From SFHK01 sp045538305 (lineage in GTDB: Bacteria > Bacillota > Clostridia > Christensenellales > Aristaeellaceae), in contig JAZSRC010000046.1 of assembly GCA_045538305.1 (NCBI GenBank), positions 1-64,000 on the forward strand: a stretch of 64,000 bases of DNA, read 5' to 3'. Under the pieces are notes generated by a model that was not told the origin of the DNA, did not search any database, and saw only the letters and a program-made list of their open reading frames with translations. The stretch's first letter is position 1. Each line of letters opens with the position of its first letter. Positions 23,392-32,966 of this stretch are shown piece after piece. Position numbers and translations under genes: made by a program.

Positions 23392-25092
23392 ATGCGTAGA
23401 ATTATCAGCCTGATTGCGGTGCTTATTATTTCTATAAGCACAATTGCAGTGAATACTGCCTACGGTAAAGAAATGCTCGTGTACGGTGAAAGAAACAACG
23501 ATGTTCTTCAGCTTCAAAAGCGTCTGGAAGAGCTGGGCTTTTTCACCAATAACTGCACGGGCTACTTTGGTGACCTTACAAAAACAGCAGTTTCCAATTT
23601 CCAAACGGCAAACGGGCTGAAGTCTACAGGCGTGGTGGACGAGGAAACACTGAAAAAGCTGAAGGCGGATGACGCAGTAACAAAGCAGCAATACATCGAA
23701 TCGTCGAATACCGGAGAAACGCTCAATGTAACCCTGAAGCGCGGTGACAGCGGAAGATATGTAAAAAAGCTTCAAACCCGTTTGAAGGAACTTGGTTTTT
23801 TCAAGGTGGATGCTACCGGTAATTATGGTGAAGTTACGGAGTATTCGGTAAAATACTTCCAGCTTGTCAATAACTTGCCCATTACCGGCATTGCTGATCC
23901 GACAACGTTGGCCAAGCTAACGGCAAAAAGCGCTGTTCCGATCGGAAATTCCGAGGAAACGCTTCTTCTGAAATACGGAAGCAGCGGTAAGGATGTACGC
24001 GCTCTTCAGAACTATCTGAAAGATCTCGGCTATTTTACGGGTGAATGCTCCGCCAAATTCGGAAAGCTTACCAAAGAAGCGGTATCCGAGCTGCAGAGAT
24101 GCAATAATCTGGAAGTTACCGGCGAATGCAATGTTGAAATGAGACTCACGCTGATCAGCGGCGGATATGTTTCCAAAGAAGAAGCAGATATTGCGCAAAA
24201 ACTGAAGCGGCTGAAAAAGGGAGATACAGACGAAGGAGTTAAGCTTGTAAAACAGCAACTGTTTGAACTGGGCTATTATTCCGGAAGCATGGACGATGAG
24301 TTTACCGATCTGCTTTCGGAAAGCATTCAGAAATTCCAAACCGTCAACGGACTGAAAATCACCAAGGAAGCGGACCGCGCAACAAGACAGCTTCTGAATG
24401 AAGGAAAAGCGATCAGCTGGACAGAATATACTGTAAAAATGTCGAATGTAGAGGTAAAATCCGGCAACAAGGGATATGCGGTAGAGCTTCTGCAGATTCG
24501 GCTGAAAGAACTGGGGTTCTACAAGGGAGAAATCAACGCCAGCTTTGATAAGGCTACCGAAAAAGCCGTGCGCTTGTTCCAGAGGGGACATAGCCTTAAA
24601 GAAACCGGAAAAGCCGATAAGGAAACCCGCGCTATTATGAATTCCGAGGACGCCTATACCTATGAAGTGGCGGAACAGCTGTATTATGAACGGCTAAGGC
24701 TTACTAAGCGCGAAGAAACCGTACAGCTTTTGATTGAGCAGGCAAAAAAGACGCTTGGGAAGCGTTATGAAGCCGGGAAAATCGGTGACAAGACATACGG
24801 AAACGCCGGCCTTTTGTACACGCTTTATAAAAAGATCGGTATTGAAATAACGCCTACTGTGAATATGCAGTATGAAGCTGCCGTGCTTATGGAAAGCTAC
24901 AGCGAGATTGCAGAGGATATGCAGATCAGCGCGCAGGTGTTTGTGAAGGTGGACGGAGATCTTCTGACCGGTATTTATATAGGAGAAGACACGCTGCTGC
25001 TGGCATCGCCCGATGAAGGCAAAGTTATCGGAGAAAAGAATTTCTTGGAAATGGAAAAGTATGAGTTTGTTGGATTCGTCCTGTATTTCTGA
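23392..25092 (+). CDS. Exported protein with five PG-binding domains and a degenerate NlpC/P60 domain
   Basis: A 566-residue exported protein. It has a signal peptide (about residues 1-25), five PG_binding_1 repeats of about 62 residues (core LQ.RLKELGF/Y...G), and a C-terminal domain of about 140 residues laid out like NlpC/P60 cell-wall peptidases (AKKTLGKRYEAGK, then GLLYTLYKKIGIEI and GIYIGEDTLLLAS). The catalytic Cys of the usual DCSG motif is replaced (YGNAGLL), and the usual His before GIYIG is missing, so hydrolysis is unlikely. I chose ATG 23392 because it begins the signal peptide; an in-frame ATG at 23347 has no ribosome site. Its last 32 bases overlap the methyltransferase gene. 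Confidence 0.8.
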   Translation: MRRIISLIAVLIISISTIAVNTAYGKEMLVYGERNNDVLQLQKRLEELGFFTNNCTGYFGDLTKTAVSNFQTANGLKSTGVVDEETLKKLKADDAVTKQQYIESSNTGETLNVTLKRGDSGRYVKKLQTRLKELGFFKVDATGNYGEVTEYSVKYFQLVNNLPITGIADPTTLAKLTAKSAVPIGNSEETLLLKYGSSGKDVRALQNYLKDLGYFTGECSAKFGKLTKEAVSELQRCNNLEVTGECNVEMRLTLISGGYVSKEEADIAQKLKRLKKGDTDEGVKLVKQQLFELGYYSGSMDDEFTDLLSESIQKFQTVNGLKITKEADRATRQLLNEGKAISWTEYTVKMSNVEVKSGNKGYAVELLQIRLKELGFYKGEINASFDKATEKAVRLFQRGHSLKETGKADKETRAIMNSEDAYTYEVAEQLYYERLRLTKREETVQLLIEQAKKTLGKRYEAGKIGDKTYGNAGLLYTLYKKIGIEITPTVNMQYEAAVLMESYSEIAEDMQISAQVFVKVDGDLLTGIYIGEDTLLLASPDEGKVIGEKNFLEMEKYEFVGFVLYF

Positions 25093-25828
25093 TAAAGATT
25101 TTCTGAAACCGCTTGAAAGAATAGACGATCTTCAGTATAACAATCTGAAAATCATTCAGCGCACGGATGCGTTCCGCTTCGGAACGGACGCCGTGCTGCT
25201 GAGTGATTTTGTTTTTCTTCGAAAAGGCGAACGGCTTGTGGATCTCGGAACAGGCACGGGCGCGATTGCGCTTTTATGCGCAGCGCATCATCCGGATGCA
25301 CAGATACACGCTGTGGAAATACAGGAAGATATGGCTGAAATGGCGCAAAGAAGCGTATCGCTCAATGGACTGAATGATAGGGTGTATGTTCACGCAATGG
25401 ATATGAGAAATGCGGCTGCTGTTTTGGGTTATGGCGCGTTTGAATGTACCGTATGTAATCCGCCGTATTCCAAAGAAGGCACTGCAATTCAGTCAATCCG
25501 CGAAAATCAGCGGCTGTCCCGTCATGAAGGGGATATTACCATTGAAGAAATCTGTCTTTCTGCTGCTAAGCTTCTAAAGACCGGTGGACGGTTTTCCGTA
25601 GTGTTCCCGGCGCAGAGAATGTTTGAAATGATGACGGCTATGCAAAGCGCCAGGCTGTCTCCCAAGCGCGTCAGAACGGTTCATGGAACAATAGATCATG
25701 CGCCCAGGCTGGTGCTGATTGACAGTGTAAAAATGGGCGGCGCACAGCTTCACTGGCTGCCGCCGCTCATACTGAAAAACCGGGATGGTACGCCCACTGA
25801 TGAATGGTTGCGTATTTACGGAAGGTAA
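25061..25828 (+). CDS. TrmN6-like tRNA1(Val) adenine-N6 methyltransferase
   Basis: A 255-residue SAM-dependent methyltransferase. The SAM-binding motif is VDLGTGTGAIALL, the acidic end of beta 2 is VEIQ, and the target-base motif is NPPY (CNPPYSK), typical of N6-adenine methylation. The start region (FRFGTDAVLLSDFV) matches the YfiC/TrmN6 family, which modifies A37 of tRNA1(Val). The ATG at 25061 lies inside the end of the preceding gene with a purine-rich GGAAATGGAAAAG before it, so the two are co-transcribed. Usual partners such as a GIY-YIG protein or rsmI are absent here. Confidence 0.82.
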   Translation: MSLLDSSCISDKDFLKPLERIDDLQYNNLKIIQRTDAFRFGTDAVLLSDFVFLRKGERLVDLGTGTGAIALLCAAHHPDAQIHAVEIQEDMAEMAQRSVSLNGLNDRVYVHAMDMRNAAAVLGYGAFECTVCNPPYSKEGTAIQSIRENQRLSRHEGDITIEEICLSAAKLLKTGGRFSVVFPAQRMFEMMTAMQSARLSPKRVRTVHGTIDHAPRLVLIDSVKMGGAQLHWLPPLILKNRDGTPTDEWLRIYGR

Positions 25829-25834
25829 TCCGGC

Positions 25835-27862
25835 TTATTTTGCCTTTACGTTTTCAAGCACAATCACCGAGCAGGAAGGAATGTCAATTGCAAACCCGAT
25901 TCCACGATCTGCGCTCTGTACGGTTTTGTACAGAGCGTTTTCATTTACTCTGTCATAACCGCTGAAGGCGGATTTGTCGCTGGTGAAAATCACCTTATAA
26001 GTGCCTTCTCCTACCGTATGAACGGGAAGGAAAAAGCTGTTTGCGTTTCTGTGAGCGCTGAAATTGAATGCATATACCAGACCGCCCTTGGAGAATGCAA
26101 TGATGGAATTCTCCGGATCAATCCAGAGGTTTGCAGAATCGCGCTTGCTCATAACGCGATATTTGCGGGCAAACTTGTGCATGCTGGCGTCAAATTCCAG
26201 AAGCTGGCTATATTTGAGATAATTGTTTTCGGCAAGAGACCACTGCCTGCGCGCATAGTGATAGCTGTATCCGTTTCCTTCGCGCGGGAAATCGATCCAT
26301 TCCGGGTGACCGAATTCGTTCCCCATAAAGTTCAGATAGCCGTCACCTGCCAGCACAAGGGTAATGAACCGGATCAGCTTGTGCAGTGAAATGGCGGTAT
26401 CCATACCGGGAGAATGATACGATCTTTCCATACCGGTATACATCTCCGCGTCAGCCAGGCGGAAGATGATGGTTTTATCGCCAACCAGCGCCTGATCATG
26501 GCTTTCGGCATATCCGATAACCTTTTCCTGAGGACGGCGCGTGGTTAGCTCATACCACATTTCATACAGATTCCAATGATCGCAGACATTATTCTTGATC
26601 ATGCGGATCCAGAAATCCGGAACGCCCATTCCCAGTCTGTAATCAAAGCCAATACCGCCGTAGCGGATCGGAAGGCACATGCCGGGCATGCCGCTCATAT
26701 CCTCGGCAATCGCAACGGCAAGCGGATTTACGGCATGAATCAATTCTGTAGCAAGCTGAAGGTATGTAACGGCCTCCACATCGGTATTCAGGCTGAAATA
26801 TTTATTGTAGCTGTCAAAGCATTCGCCAAGTCCATGGTTTCTGTAAAGCATACTGGTTACGCCGTCAAAGCGGAAACCGTCGAAATGGAATTCTTCCTGC
26901 CAGTACTTGATGTTGGAAAGCAGGAAATGAATGACTTCGTGCTTACCGTAATTGAAAAGCTTTGACCCCCAAGCGCTGTGCCAGCCGCGTGTACCTTCAT
27001 GGAAATACTGCGTGTCGGTTCCGTCAAACATCGAAAGTCCTTCGTTCGCATTCGCGCAAGCGTGCGAATGTACCAGATCCAGGAAAACCAGCATGCCCAT
27101 TTCGTGCGCACGATTGATCAGCCGCTTCAGCCCCTCCGGCTCGCCGTACCAGGACGAGGGTGCATAAAAGTTTGCTACCTGATAGCCGAAGGAAGCGTAA
27201 TACGGATGCTCCATAATGGCCATCAGCTGTACCGTATTGTATCCGGCTTTCTGAATGCGGGGCAGCACAATATCGGTAAACTCATCGTAGGAACCGATTT
27301 TACCCTCTTCCTGCGACATGCCGATGTGCGCTTCGTATATTGCAAGCGGAGATATCTTCCTTCTGCCATAGCCGCCGTCTGTCCAGGGGAAGGGCTTAAC
27401 AGGCGCCCAGACCTGCGCATTGAAAGAATGATCTACAGGATTCTGCACAACCCTGCGCGCATAGGAGGGAATGCGGTCGAAGGTATTACCGTCCTTTGTA
27501 ATCTGAAGTTTTACAAGCTGTTTGTGCTGAAGCGAATCAGCGCCCGAGAGACAGATTTCCCAATCTCCGCCGGCGGAAACGCGTTTTAGCGGATGGCTCA
27601 TGCGGTTCCAGCCGTTAAAGTCACCGATCAGGTGCACTTCATCGGCACTGGGTGCCCATTCGCGGAAAACCCATCCGTTTTCTGTGCGATGGAATCCATA
27701 ATGCATATAGCCGTTGGCGAAGGAACTCAAATCGGCATAATCGCCAAGCAATGCCCGACGCACTTCGGCATGGCGGTCCATTCTCAGGCGGATGTCGGAA
27801 GCGTAGTTCTTAAGCCATGGATCGATGGAGAGTATTTTCTGATTGGATACCGCGCGTTTCAT
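25835..27862 (-). CDS. glgB: 1,4-alpha-glucan branching enzyme, eukaryotic (GH13_8) type
   Basis: The branching enzyme cuts an alpha-1,4 glucan chain and rejoins it by an alpha-1,6 link, giving branched glycogen. At about 675 residues it has the N-terminal CBM48-like domain (FREWAPSADEVHLIGDFNGW) and a GH13 barrel with the catalytic Asp in DGFRFDGVTSMLY, Glu in IAEDMSGMP and Asp in ESHDQALVGD. Blocks such as QLMAIMEHPYYASFGYQV and NFMGNEFGHPEWIDFPREGN match animal, fungal and plant enzymes better than the GH13_9 GlgB of most bacteria. I chose ATG 27862, 8 bases after GAGGTG; ATG 27868 is too close. No other glycogen gene is nearby. Confidence 0.92.
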   Translation of the reverse strand: MKRAVSNQKILSIDPWLKNYASDIRLRMDRHAEVRRALLGDYADLSSFANGYMHYGFHRTENGWVFREWAPSADEVHLIGDFNGWNRMSHPLKRVSAGGDWEICLSGADSLQHKQLVKLQITKDGNTFDRIPSYARRVVQNPVDHSFNAQVWAPVKPFPWTDGGYGRRKISPLAIYEAHIGMSQEEGKIGSYDEFTDIVLPRIQKAGYNTVQLMAIMEHPYYASFGYQVANFYAPSSWYGEPEGLKRLINRAHEMGMLVFLDLVHSHACANANEGLSMFDGTDTQYFHEGTRGWHSAWGSKLFNYGKHEVIHFLLSNIKYWQEEFHFDGFRFDGVTSMLYRNHGLGECFDSYNKYFSLNTDVEAVTYLQLATELIHAVNPLAVAIAEDMSGMPGMCLPIRYGGIGFDYRLGMGVPDFWIRMIKNNVCDHWNLYEMWYELTTRRPQEKVIGYAESHDQALVGDKTIIFRLADAEMYTGMERSYHSPGMDTAISLHKLIRFITLVLAGDGYLNFMGNEFGHPEWIDFPREGNGYSYHYARRQWSLAENNYLKYSQLLEFDASMHKFARKYRVMSKRDSANLWIDPENSIIAFSKGGLVYAFNFSAHRNANSFFLPVHTVGEGTYKVIFTSDKSAFSGYDRVNENALYKTVQSADRGIGFAIDIPSCSVIVLENVKAK

Positions 27863-27898
27863 ATGCATATCACCTCTGAATCGTGTTGTTTATCTGGA

Positions 27899-29035
27899 TC
27901 AGCGATTGAAAAGCTTTGCTATAACAGGACGCTTAAGCTGCATAGCGCCCGGGGGACAGAATTCCTGACAGCAGAAGCAGCGGATACACTTTTTGCGGTC
28001 GATAACCGGTCTGCGATTTTTCATAACGATTGCCTTTGCCGGGCAGATTGACGCGCATTTTGCACAACCAACGCACTGGTTCTTATGAAGCGCGGGAACG
28101 CTTTCAAGCGCGCTTTTTATAAACTTCGCAAGGAATTTTGAGAAGATCCCTTGTGAGCCCGCATAAAAAGCGGTTTCTTTCTTGGTGCGGATTAATTTGA
28201 AATCCGGTATGCGCAGGGGATCTATATCTCCAATAAGCGAAATCTCATCGTTCAAGCCGCGTTTTTCAGCAGAAACGATGGTTTCCACTTCGTTTTCGTC
28301 AAGGCCGATGATCTTTGCGGCGATTCTGTCGCAGGCATAGGGAGAATCGCTGGCGAGAATTGCGCCGATTTGTCTGGGCGTTCCGGCCGTTGGACCATTG
28401 CCCTCCATGCCTACTACTGCGTCGACCAGTACCAGTCTTTGTTTGAACCGCTCGTTCAAATCAACAAGCATATCGGCAAACTTTTCATGCTCCGGATACA
28501 GATAATGATACTCCGGTTTATAGGTTCCCGGAATCAATCCGAACATATTTTTCACACATGCCGACATCGCCATCATTCCGTGCGTCTTCAGCTTACAAAA
28601 GTTGATTATGGCATCTGCAGAATCGATATAGGCGGTGTATTCGAAGCTTTTCAAAACGCGTCCTGCAGGATTTTCCGCATGCTTGTGGGAAAAATTCTGA
28701 TTCAATTGAGCGCCTTTGGATACTGCGGCTTTTACGCCGGTTGCCGTATATACCGCATTTACGTATGCGCTGTTATAGAGACCGCCGGGGCTGTCGCCGA
28801 TTACAACGCTTGCCCCTTTCTCATGAAGCATTTCAGTAAGCACGCTCAGAAGCATAGGGTGCGTGGTGGCGGCGGAATCGGGCTTCATCATGCTGACAAG
28901 GTTTGCCTTTATGACGATTCGCATACCGCTTTTTACCCAGTCTAGGCCGCCGAGCGGCTTCAGCACGTTTTCAAGTGCATTGCGCACAAATGCTTCGGAA
29001 TAGTCTTTTAGCGGATAAACGGATACGGTTGACAA
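27899..29035 (-). CDS. DUF362 protein with C-terminal 2[4Fe-4S] ferredoxin domain
   Basis: A 378-residue protein. The first 290 residues are a DUF362 domain (IVIKANLVSMMKPDSAATTH and FCKLKTHGMMAMSACVKN are typical blocks). The C-terminus carries two 4Fe-4S motifs, CVGCAKCASICP and CIRCFCCQEFCP. The family is common in anaerobes and probably does redox chemistry, but its substrate is unknown. The start is a TTG at 29035 after GGGGTG. It sits 27 bases after queA and 36 bases before glgB in the murJ-ruvB-queA run. Confidence 0.85.
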   Translation of the reverse strand: MSTVSVYPLKDYSEAFVRNALENVLKPLGGLDWVKSGMRIVIKANLVSMMKPDSAATTHPMLLSVLTEMLHEKGASVVIGDSPGGLYNSAYVNAVYTATGVKAAVSKGAQLNQNFSHKHAENPAGRVLKSFEYTAYIDSADAIINFCKLKTHGMMAMSACVKNMFGLIPGTYKPEYHYLYPEHEKFADMLVDLNERFKQRLVLVDAVVGMEGNGPTAGTPRQIGAILASDSPYACDRIAAKIIGLDENEVETIVSAEKRGLNDEISLIGDIDPLRIPDFKLIRTKKETAFYAGSQGIFSKFLAKFIKSALESVPALHKNQCVGCAKCASICPAKAIVMKNRRPVIDRKKCIRCFCCQEFCPPGAMQLKRPVIAKLFNR

Positions 29036-29062
29036 AATGCTTCACCCCGTTGAATTCATTGG

Positions 29063-30085
29063 TTACAATATCAGCATGGCGTCGCCAAAGGAGAAAAAGC
29101 GGTATTCTTCCTGTACGGCTACATTATATACGCGAAGCGCTTCTTCGCGCCCCATTAAGGCGCTCACAAGCATAAGAAGCGTAGAACCGGGAAGATGGAA
29201 ATTTGTAATCAGCGCGTCAACGGCGTGAAAGCGGTAGCCCGGCGTAATGAAGATTTTCGTCCATGCGTTTTTACTTTCTACACATCCGGTTTCAGCGCTT
29301 GCGGATTCCAGCGTTCTTACGCTTGTCGTTCCAACGGCGATTATGCGCCTTCCTTCATTCTTTGCACGTTGAATGATTTTGGCTGATTCGTCGGTAACTT
29401 CGTAGTATTCGCTATGCATTTCATGATCTTCCACATTTTCGGCTTTTACGGGCCTGAAAGTTCCAAGACCAACATGCAGAAGTACGGGTACGATGGAAAC
29501 GCCCTTTGCGCGGATTTTATCGAGCAGATCGGGGGTAAAATGCAGTCCTGCGGTAGGCGCTGCTGCGGAACCATCCTCCTTGGCATAAACGGTCTGATAA
29601 CGGTTTTTATCGGTGAGGCGTTCATGGATATAAGGCGGGAGGGGCATTTCGCCAAGGGCTTCCAGTGTTTCTTCAAACGTTCCCTCACATTCAAAATCAA
29701 CAATCCTTGCTCCGCCTTCGCTTTCGCCGGAAATGACAGCGCGCAGCCGTCCGTCTGCAAAGGTGACGGTCTTTCCAACCTTCAGCTTTGATCCCGGGCG
29801 AACCAGAGTTTCCCATTTTTTGGGGCCTAACTGGCGAAGAAGCAGGAACTCGCAAGCGCCGCCTCCCGCCCGTACGCCGTAAAGACGCGCGGGAATTACG
29901 CGGGTTTCGTTGATAACGAGCACATCGCCTTCTTTAAGATAGTCGACAAGGTCATAAAAATGCTTGTGATAAAGTTCCTTCGATTCACGGTTGTATACGA
30001 GCAGCCGGCTATGGTCGCGCGGCTGTACGGGCGTCTGAGCGATTAAGCGCTCAGGTAGTTCATACATAAAATCGGAAGTTTTCAT
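29063..30085 (-). CDS. queA: S-adenosylmethionine:tRNA ribosyltransferase-isomerase QueA
   Basis: QueA moves the ribosyl part of SAM onto preQ1 at position 34 of tRNA, forming epoxyqueuosine. The 340-residue length and diagnostic blocks (start SDFMYELPERLIAQTP, then NETRVIPARLYG, PTAGLHFT, HVGLGTFRPV and FHLPGSTLLML) are those of the family. It follows ruvB by 17 bases, as in many Firmicutes, but tgt, which normally comes next, is absent here. queG, the next enzyme of the pathway, lies at 53.4 kb. Confidence 0.96.
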   Translation of the reverse strand: MKTSDFMYELPERLIAQTPVQPRDHSRLLVYNRESKELYHKHFYDLVDYLKEGDVLVINETRVIPARLYGVRAGGGACEFLLLRQLGPKKWETLVRPGSKLKVGKTVTFADGRLRAVISGESEGGARIVDFECEGTFEETLEALGEMPLPPYIHERLTDKNRYQTVYAKEDGSAAAPTAGLHFTPDLLDKIRAKGVSIVPVLLHVGLGTFRPVKAENVEDHEMHSEYYEVTDESAKIIQRAKNEGRRIIAVGTTSVRTLESASAETGCVESKNAWTKIFITPGYRFHAVDALITNFHLPGSTLLMLVSALMGREEALRVYNVAVQEEYRFFSFGDAMLIL

Positions 30086-30102
30086 ATGCGAATGTTTCTC
30101 TC

Positions 30103-31137
30103 CTAAATATCCATGGTAATCTGTGTCTGATCGCCGGACGGGGAAGGGGCGGTAAAACCAAGATGGCTGTAGGCGGCCGGGGTACAGATGCGCCCCCTCG
30201 GCGTTCGCATCAGAAAACCGAGCTGTAATAGATACGGCTCGTACACATCTTCAATGGTTGCGGCGTCTTCGCCTGTAGTTGCTGCGAGCGTATCAAGCCC
30301 TACCGGGCCACCGCCAAATTTTTGAATCATGGTAGAAAGCATGCCTCGGTCAGTGCGGTCAAGGCCCAATTCATCCACTTCCAGCATGGTAAGACCCAGC
30401 TTAGCAACATCCTCCGTTATAACGCCGTTTGCACGAACTTCGGCAAAATCCCGAACCCGTTTGATCAACCGGTTCGCTATGCGGGGCGTACCGCGGGAAC
30501 GCCGGGCGATTTCCAGTGCGCCGTCCTTTTCGCATTTGATTTTCAAGATCTGTGCGCTTCTCATTATGATTATGCTGAGCTCCTCCGGAGAGTACAATTC
30601 CAGTCGGAATGAAATGCCGAAGCGGTCTCTTAACGGGCTGGTAAGCATACCGGCGCGGGTGGTTGCGCCAATCAGTGTGAACTTCGGAAGATCGAGGCGT
30701 ATGCTTCTTGCCGAAGGGCCCTTACCGATCATGATATCAAGGGCATAATCCTCCATGGCGGGGTACAGTACTTCTTCAACGGAATGGCTGAGCCGGTGAA
30801 TTTCGTCGATAAACAATACATCACCTGCGTTCAGGTTGGTGAGAATGGATGCGAGGTCGCCGGGGCGCTCGATAGCGGGACCGGAAGTAATCCGGATATT
30901 GTGTCCCATTTCGGATGCAATGATACCTGCCAGAGTAGTTTTGCCAAGGCCGGGCGGGCCGTACAGCAGAATATGATCCAGCGGTTCCCGGCGGGCGACA
31001 GCAGCCTGCATATAAACGCTCAGGCTGTCCTTTACTTTTTTCTGACCGAAATACTCCGTAAGTGTTTTTGGACGAAGTGAATACTCAATATCTTCATCTT
31101 CGGCTTTGAAGCCGCCGGTAATCAAACGTTCTTCCAT
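30103..31137 (-). CDS. ruvB: Holliday junction branch-migration ATPase RuvB
   Basis: RuvB is the hexameric AAA+ motor that drives branch migration with RuvA. The 344 residues contain Walker A (YGPPGLGKTT), Walker B (LFIDEIHRL), sensor 1 (IGATTRAGML), the arginine finger region (LRDRFGISFRLE) and the C-terminal winged helix (GFLMRTPRGRICTP). AGGAGG precedes the ATG. ruvA and ruvC, usually upstream, are not here; murJ takes that place. Confidence 0.97.
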   Translation of the reverse strand: MEERLITGGFKAEDEDIEYSLRPKTLTEYFGQKKVKDSLSVYMQAAVARREPLDHILLYGPPGLGKTTLAGIIASEMGHNIRITSGPAIERPGDLASILTNLNAGDVLFIDEIHRLSHSVEEVLYPAMEDYALDIMIGKGPSARSIRLDLPKFTLIGATTRAGMLTSPLRDRFGISFRLELYSPEELSIIIMRSAQILKIKCEKDGALEIARRSRGTPRIANRLIKRVRDFAEVRANGVITEDVAKLGLTMLEVDELGLDRTDRGMLSTMIQKFGGGPVGLDTLAATTGEDAATIEDVYEPYLLQLGFLMRTPRGRICTPAAYSHLGFTAPSPSGDQTQITMDI

Positions 31138-31156
31138 GGTAATGAAGCCTCCTGTT

Positions 31157-32689
31157 TCAATGCCTGACAGAGCGAATCAGATTGCGCACAGCCGTTACTT
31201 TAAGTACATAGCATGCGGCAGCATATACAATAACGGATGCGCCGGTTATAAGAATCAAATAAAGAAGGATGATGAATACACCAAACGGCTCGGAAAGAGT
31301 ATTCATAAGAGCCAGCGCAGTAATCAGCGACATGATCGATGCGAGAGCGATTTTTATAAGTTCGATAAAGAATGCTCTGTCAAATACGCCCTTAATGCGC
31401 CGGACCAGACCCGAAGCAAGCATAAGTACGGAAATGAAAGCGGCGACCGTGGTTGCAAAGGCGAGCCCGTTTACGCCCATGAGGCGGCGCAGTATCAAGT
31501 TTAAAGCGATATTCGATATCATAGCGATAAACGTTATGCGCATTGGCGTTTTGGTGTCCTGAAATGCATGGTACACACGGTTTAAAAGATCGCGCAGACC
31601 AAACAGAGGAACGCCGACAACATAGAATAAAAATACCTGCCCTGTGATAAGCACGCTGGTCTCGTCAAACTGGCCGCGTCCGTAGGCCAGGCGGATGATT
31701 GGCGTTGCGCATACAGCTGCAATCATGACGATAGGCAGTATTACAGCGGTCAATGATACGACGCCGGAGCGGATATGCGGGATTACGGATTCCGGATGCA
31801 GCTTATCCGCTTTTTTCGACATTTTGGAGAAGCTAATGGTAGTCAGGGGCACTACGAGCACACCGATCATAAAGGTAATCAACTTGAATGCATAAGCCAT
31901 TGCGGATATGTCGCCGGCGTTCAGCGTGGAGGCCAGCATCCGATCAATCATGTGATTGACTTCATTGGCAGCCATGGAAAGTATGGCGGGTATGGCGAGC
32001 GCCATCAGCTTTTTAAACTCCGGATCGCGCGCATTCAGGGAGAAGGTGTATTTGTAGTCCTTTCGAAGCGACGGATACAAAATCACGATTTGCAGAATAC
32101 CTGCCACAACAACACCCCATGCCTGCGCATGAATGCCGTAGCGATCGGAAAAAAGGATTGCTGCGGAAATGAGCGCAATGCTGAGGGGAAAACCGGTAAG
32201 CTGAGCGGCAAGATAATGCTCCTGTGCATTTAAGAGCGTGGAAAGCACGATGCTCGCCACAAAAAACGCAAGCGCCGGCAGCATGATACGCGTAAGCGTT
32301 ATTGAGAGAGCCAGCGATTCGCCTTCAAATCCCGGATAGACCAGCTGGACAAGGGGAGAAGTGAATATCATCATCACTGCGCTGACAATCAGGGAAAAGG
32401 CAATAAACAAATTCAGCGTATTGCTTGCAAAGTGGTTTGCCATTTCCCTTCCCAGGCTGTTCTCTTTTTGTATATAGATGGGAACAAGGGTGGATGTAAT
32501 GCAGGATGAAAACAGAAGTACGGGCAGATAAAACAGGCTGTAAGCGGAATTATATGCGTCGGTTACAATATCGCGGCCAAAATAATAGGCCATAATCATT
32601 TCGCGGATGAAGCCGATGCCTTTTGAGAAAATAATTACAAGCGTCACCAAAAGCGTCGCTTTGAGCGTACGGTTCTGTTTGTTTGACAT
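31157..32689 (-). CDS. murJ: Lipid II flippase MurJ (MviN)
   Basis: A 510-residue MOP-superfamily membrane protein with 14 predicted helices. It translocates lipid II across the membrane for peptidoglycan synthesis. Typical features are the start (SKGIGFIREMIMAYYFG), an Asp/Asn-rich loop after helix 1 (DIVTDAYNSAYSLFYLP), and Arg residues in the central cavity region (GLRDLLNRVYHAFQDTKTPM). GAGGTG lies just before the ATG. It heads the murJ-ruvB-queA-DUF362-glgB run. Confidence 0.92.
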   Translation of the reverse strand: MSNKQNRTLKATLLVTLVIIFSKGIGFIREMIMAYYFGRDIVTDAYNSAYSLFYLPVLLFSSCITSTLVPIYIQKENSLGREMANHFASNTLNLFIAFSLIVSAVMMIFTSPLVQLVYPGFEGESLALSITLTRIMLPALAFFVASIVLSTLLNAQEHYLAAQLTGFPLSIALISAAILFSDRYGIHAQAWGVVVAGILQIVILYPSLRKDYKYTFSLNARDPEFKKLMALAIPAILSMAANEVNHMIDRMLASTLNAGDISAMAYAFKLITFMIGVLVVPLTTISFSKMSKKADKLHPESVIPHIRSGVVSLTAVILPIVMIAAVCATPIIRLAYGRGQFDETSVLITGQVFLFYVVGVPLFGLRDLLNRVYHAFQDTKTPMRITFIAMISNIALNLILRRLMGVNGLAFATTVAAFISVLMLASGLVRRIKGVFDRAFFIELIKIALASIMSLITALALMNTLSEPFGVFIILLYLILITGASVIVYAAACYVLKVTAVRNLIRSVRH

Positions 32690-32966
32690 TTCGCACCTCT
32701 GAGAAAAATACTAACGCTTCATTATATCGTGAAACGGAGTGATTCAGCACTGATATACACTTCAAAATTATAGCATGGTTTTCATTTTCATACAAGCATG
32801 GATGTGTTGATTTGGAAGCAAATTATCGAACATATTTTCGCAATTGGAAACGCATAAGGAATCCACGAGAAAAAAAGGGAAGCTTTTCTTTGATAAGCAA
32901 TTGTTTTTACTCGAGAGGTGTGATATGATATTCATGTTATAAACTTCACGAAGGGACGGTTACAAA
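32690..32966. promoter_or_regulatory. Divergent promoter region between murJ and the membrane-anchored unknown
   Basis: On the plus strand, -35 TTGTTT (32901-32906), a 17-base spacer and -10 TATGAT (32924-32929) serve the gene at 32967. On the minus strand two TATAAT elements are seen upstream of murJ, one of them extended by TGC. I see no gene in this gap. Confidence 0.55.
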
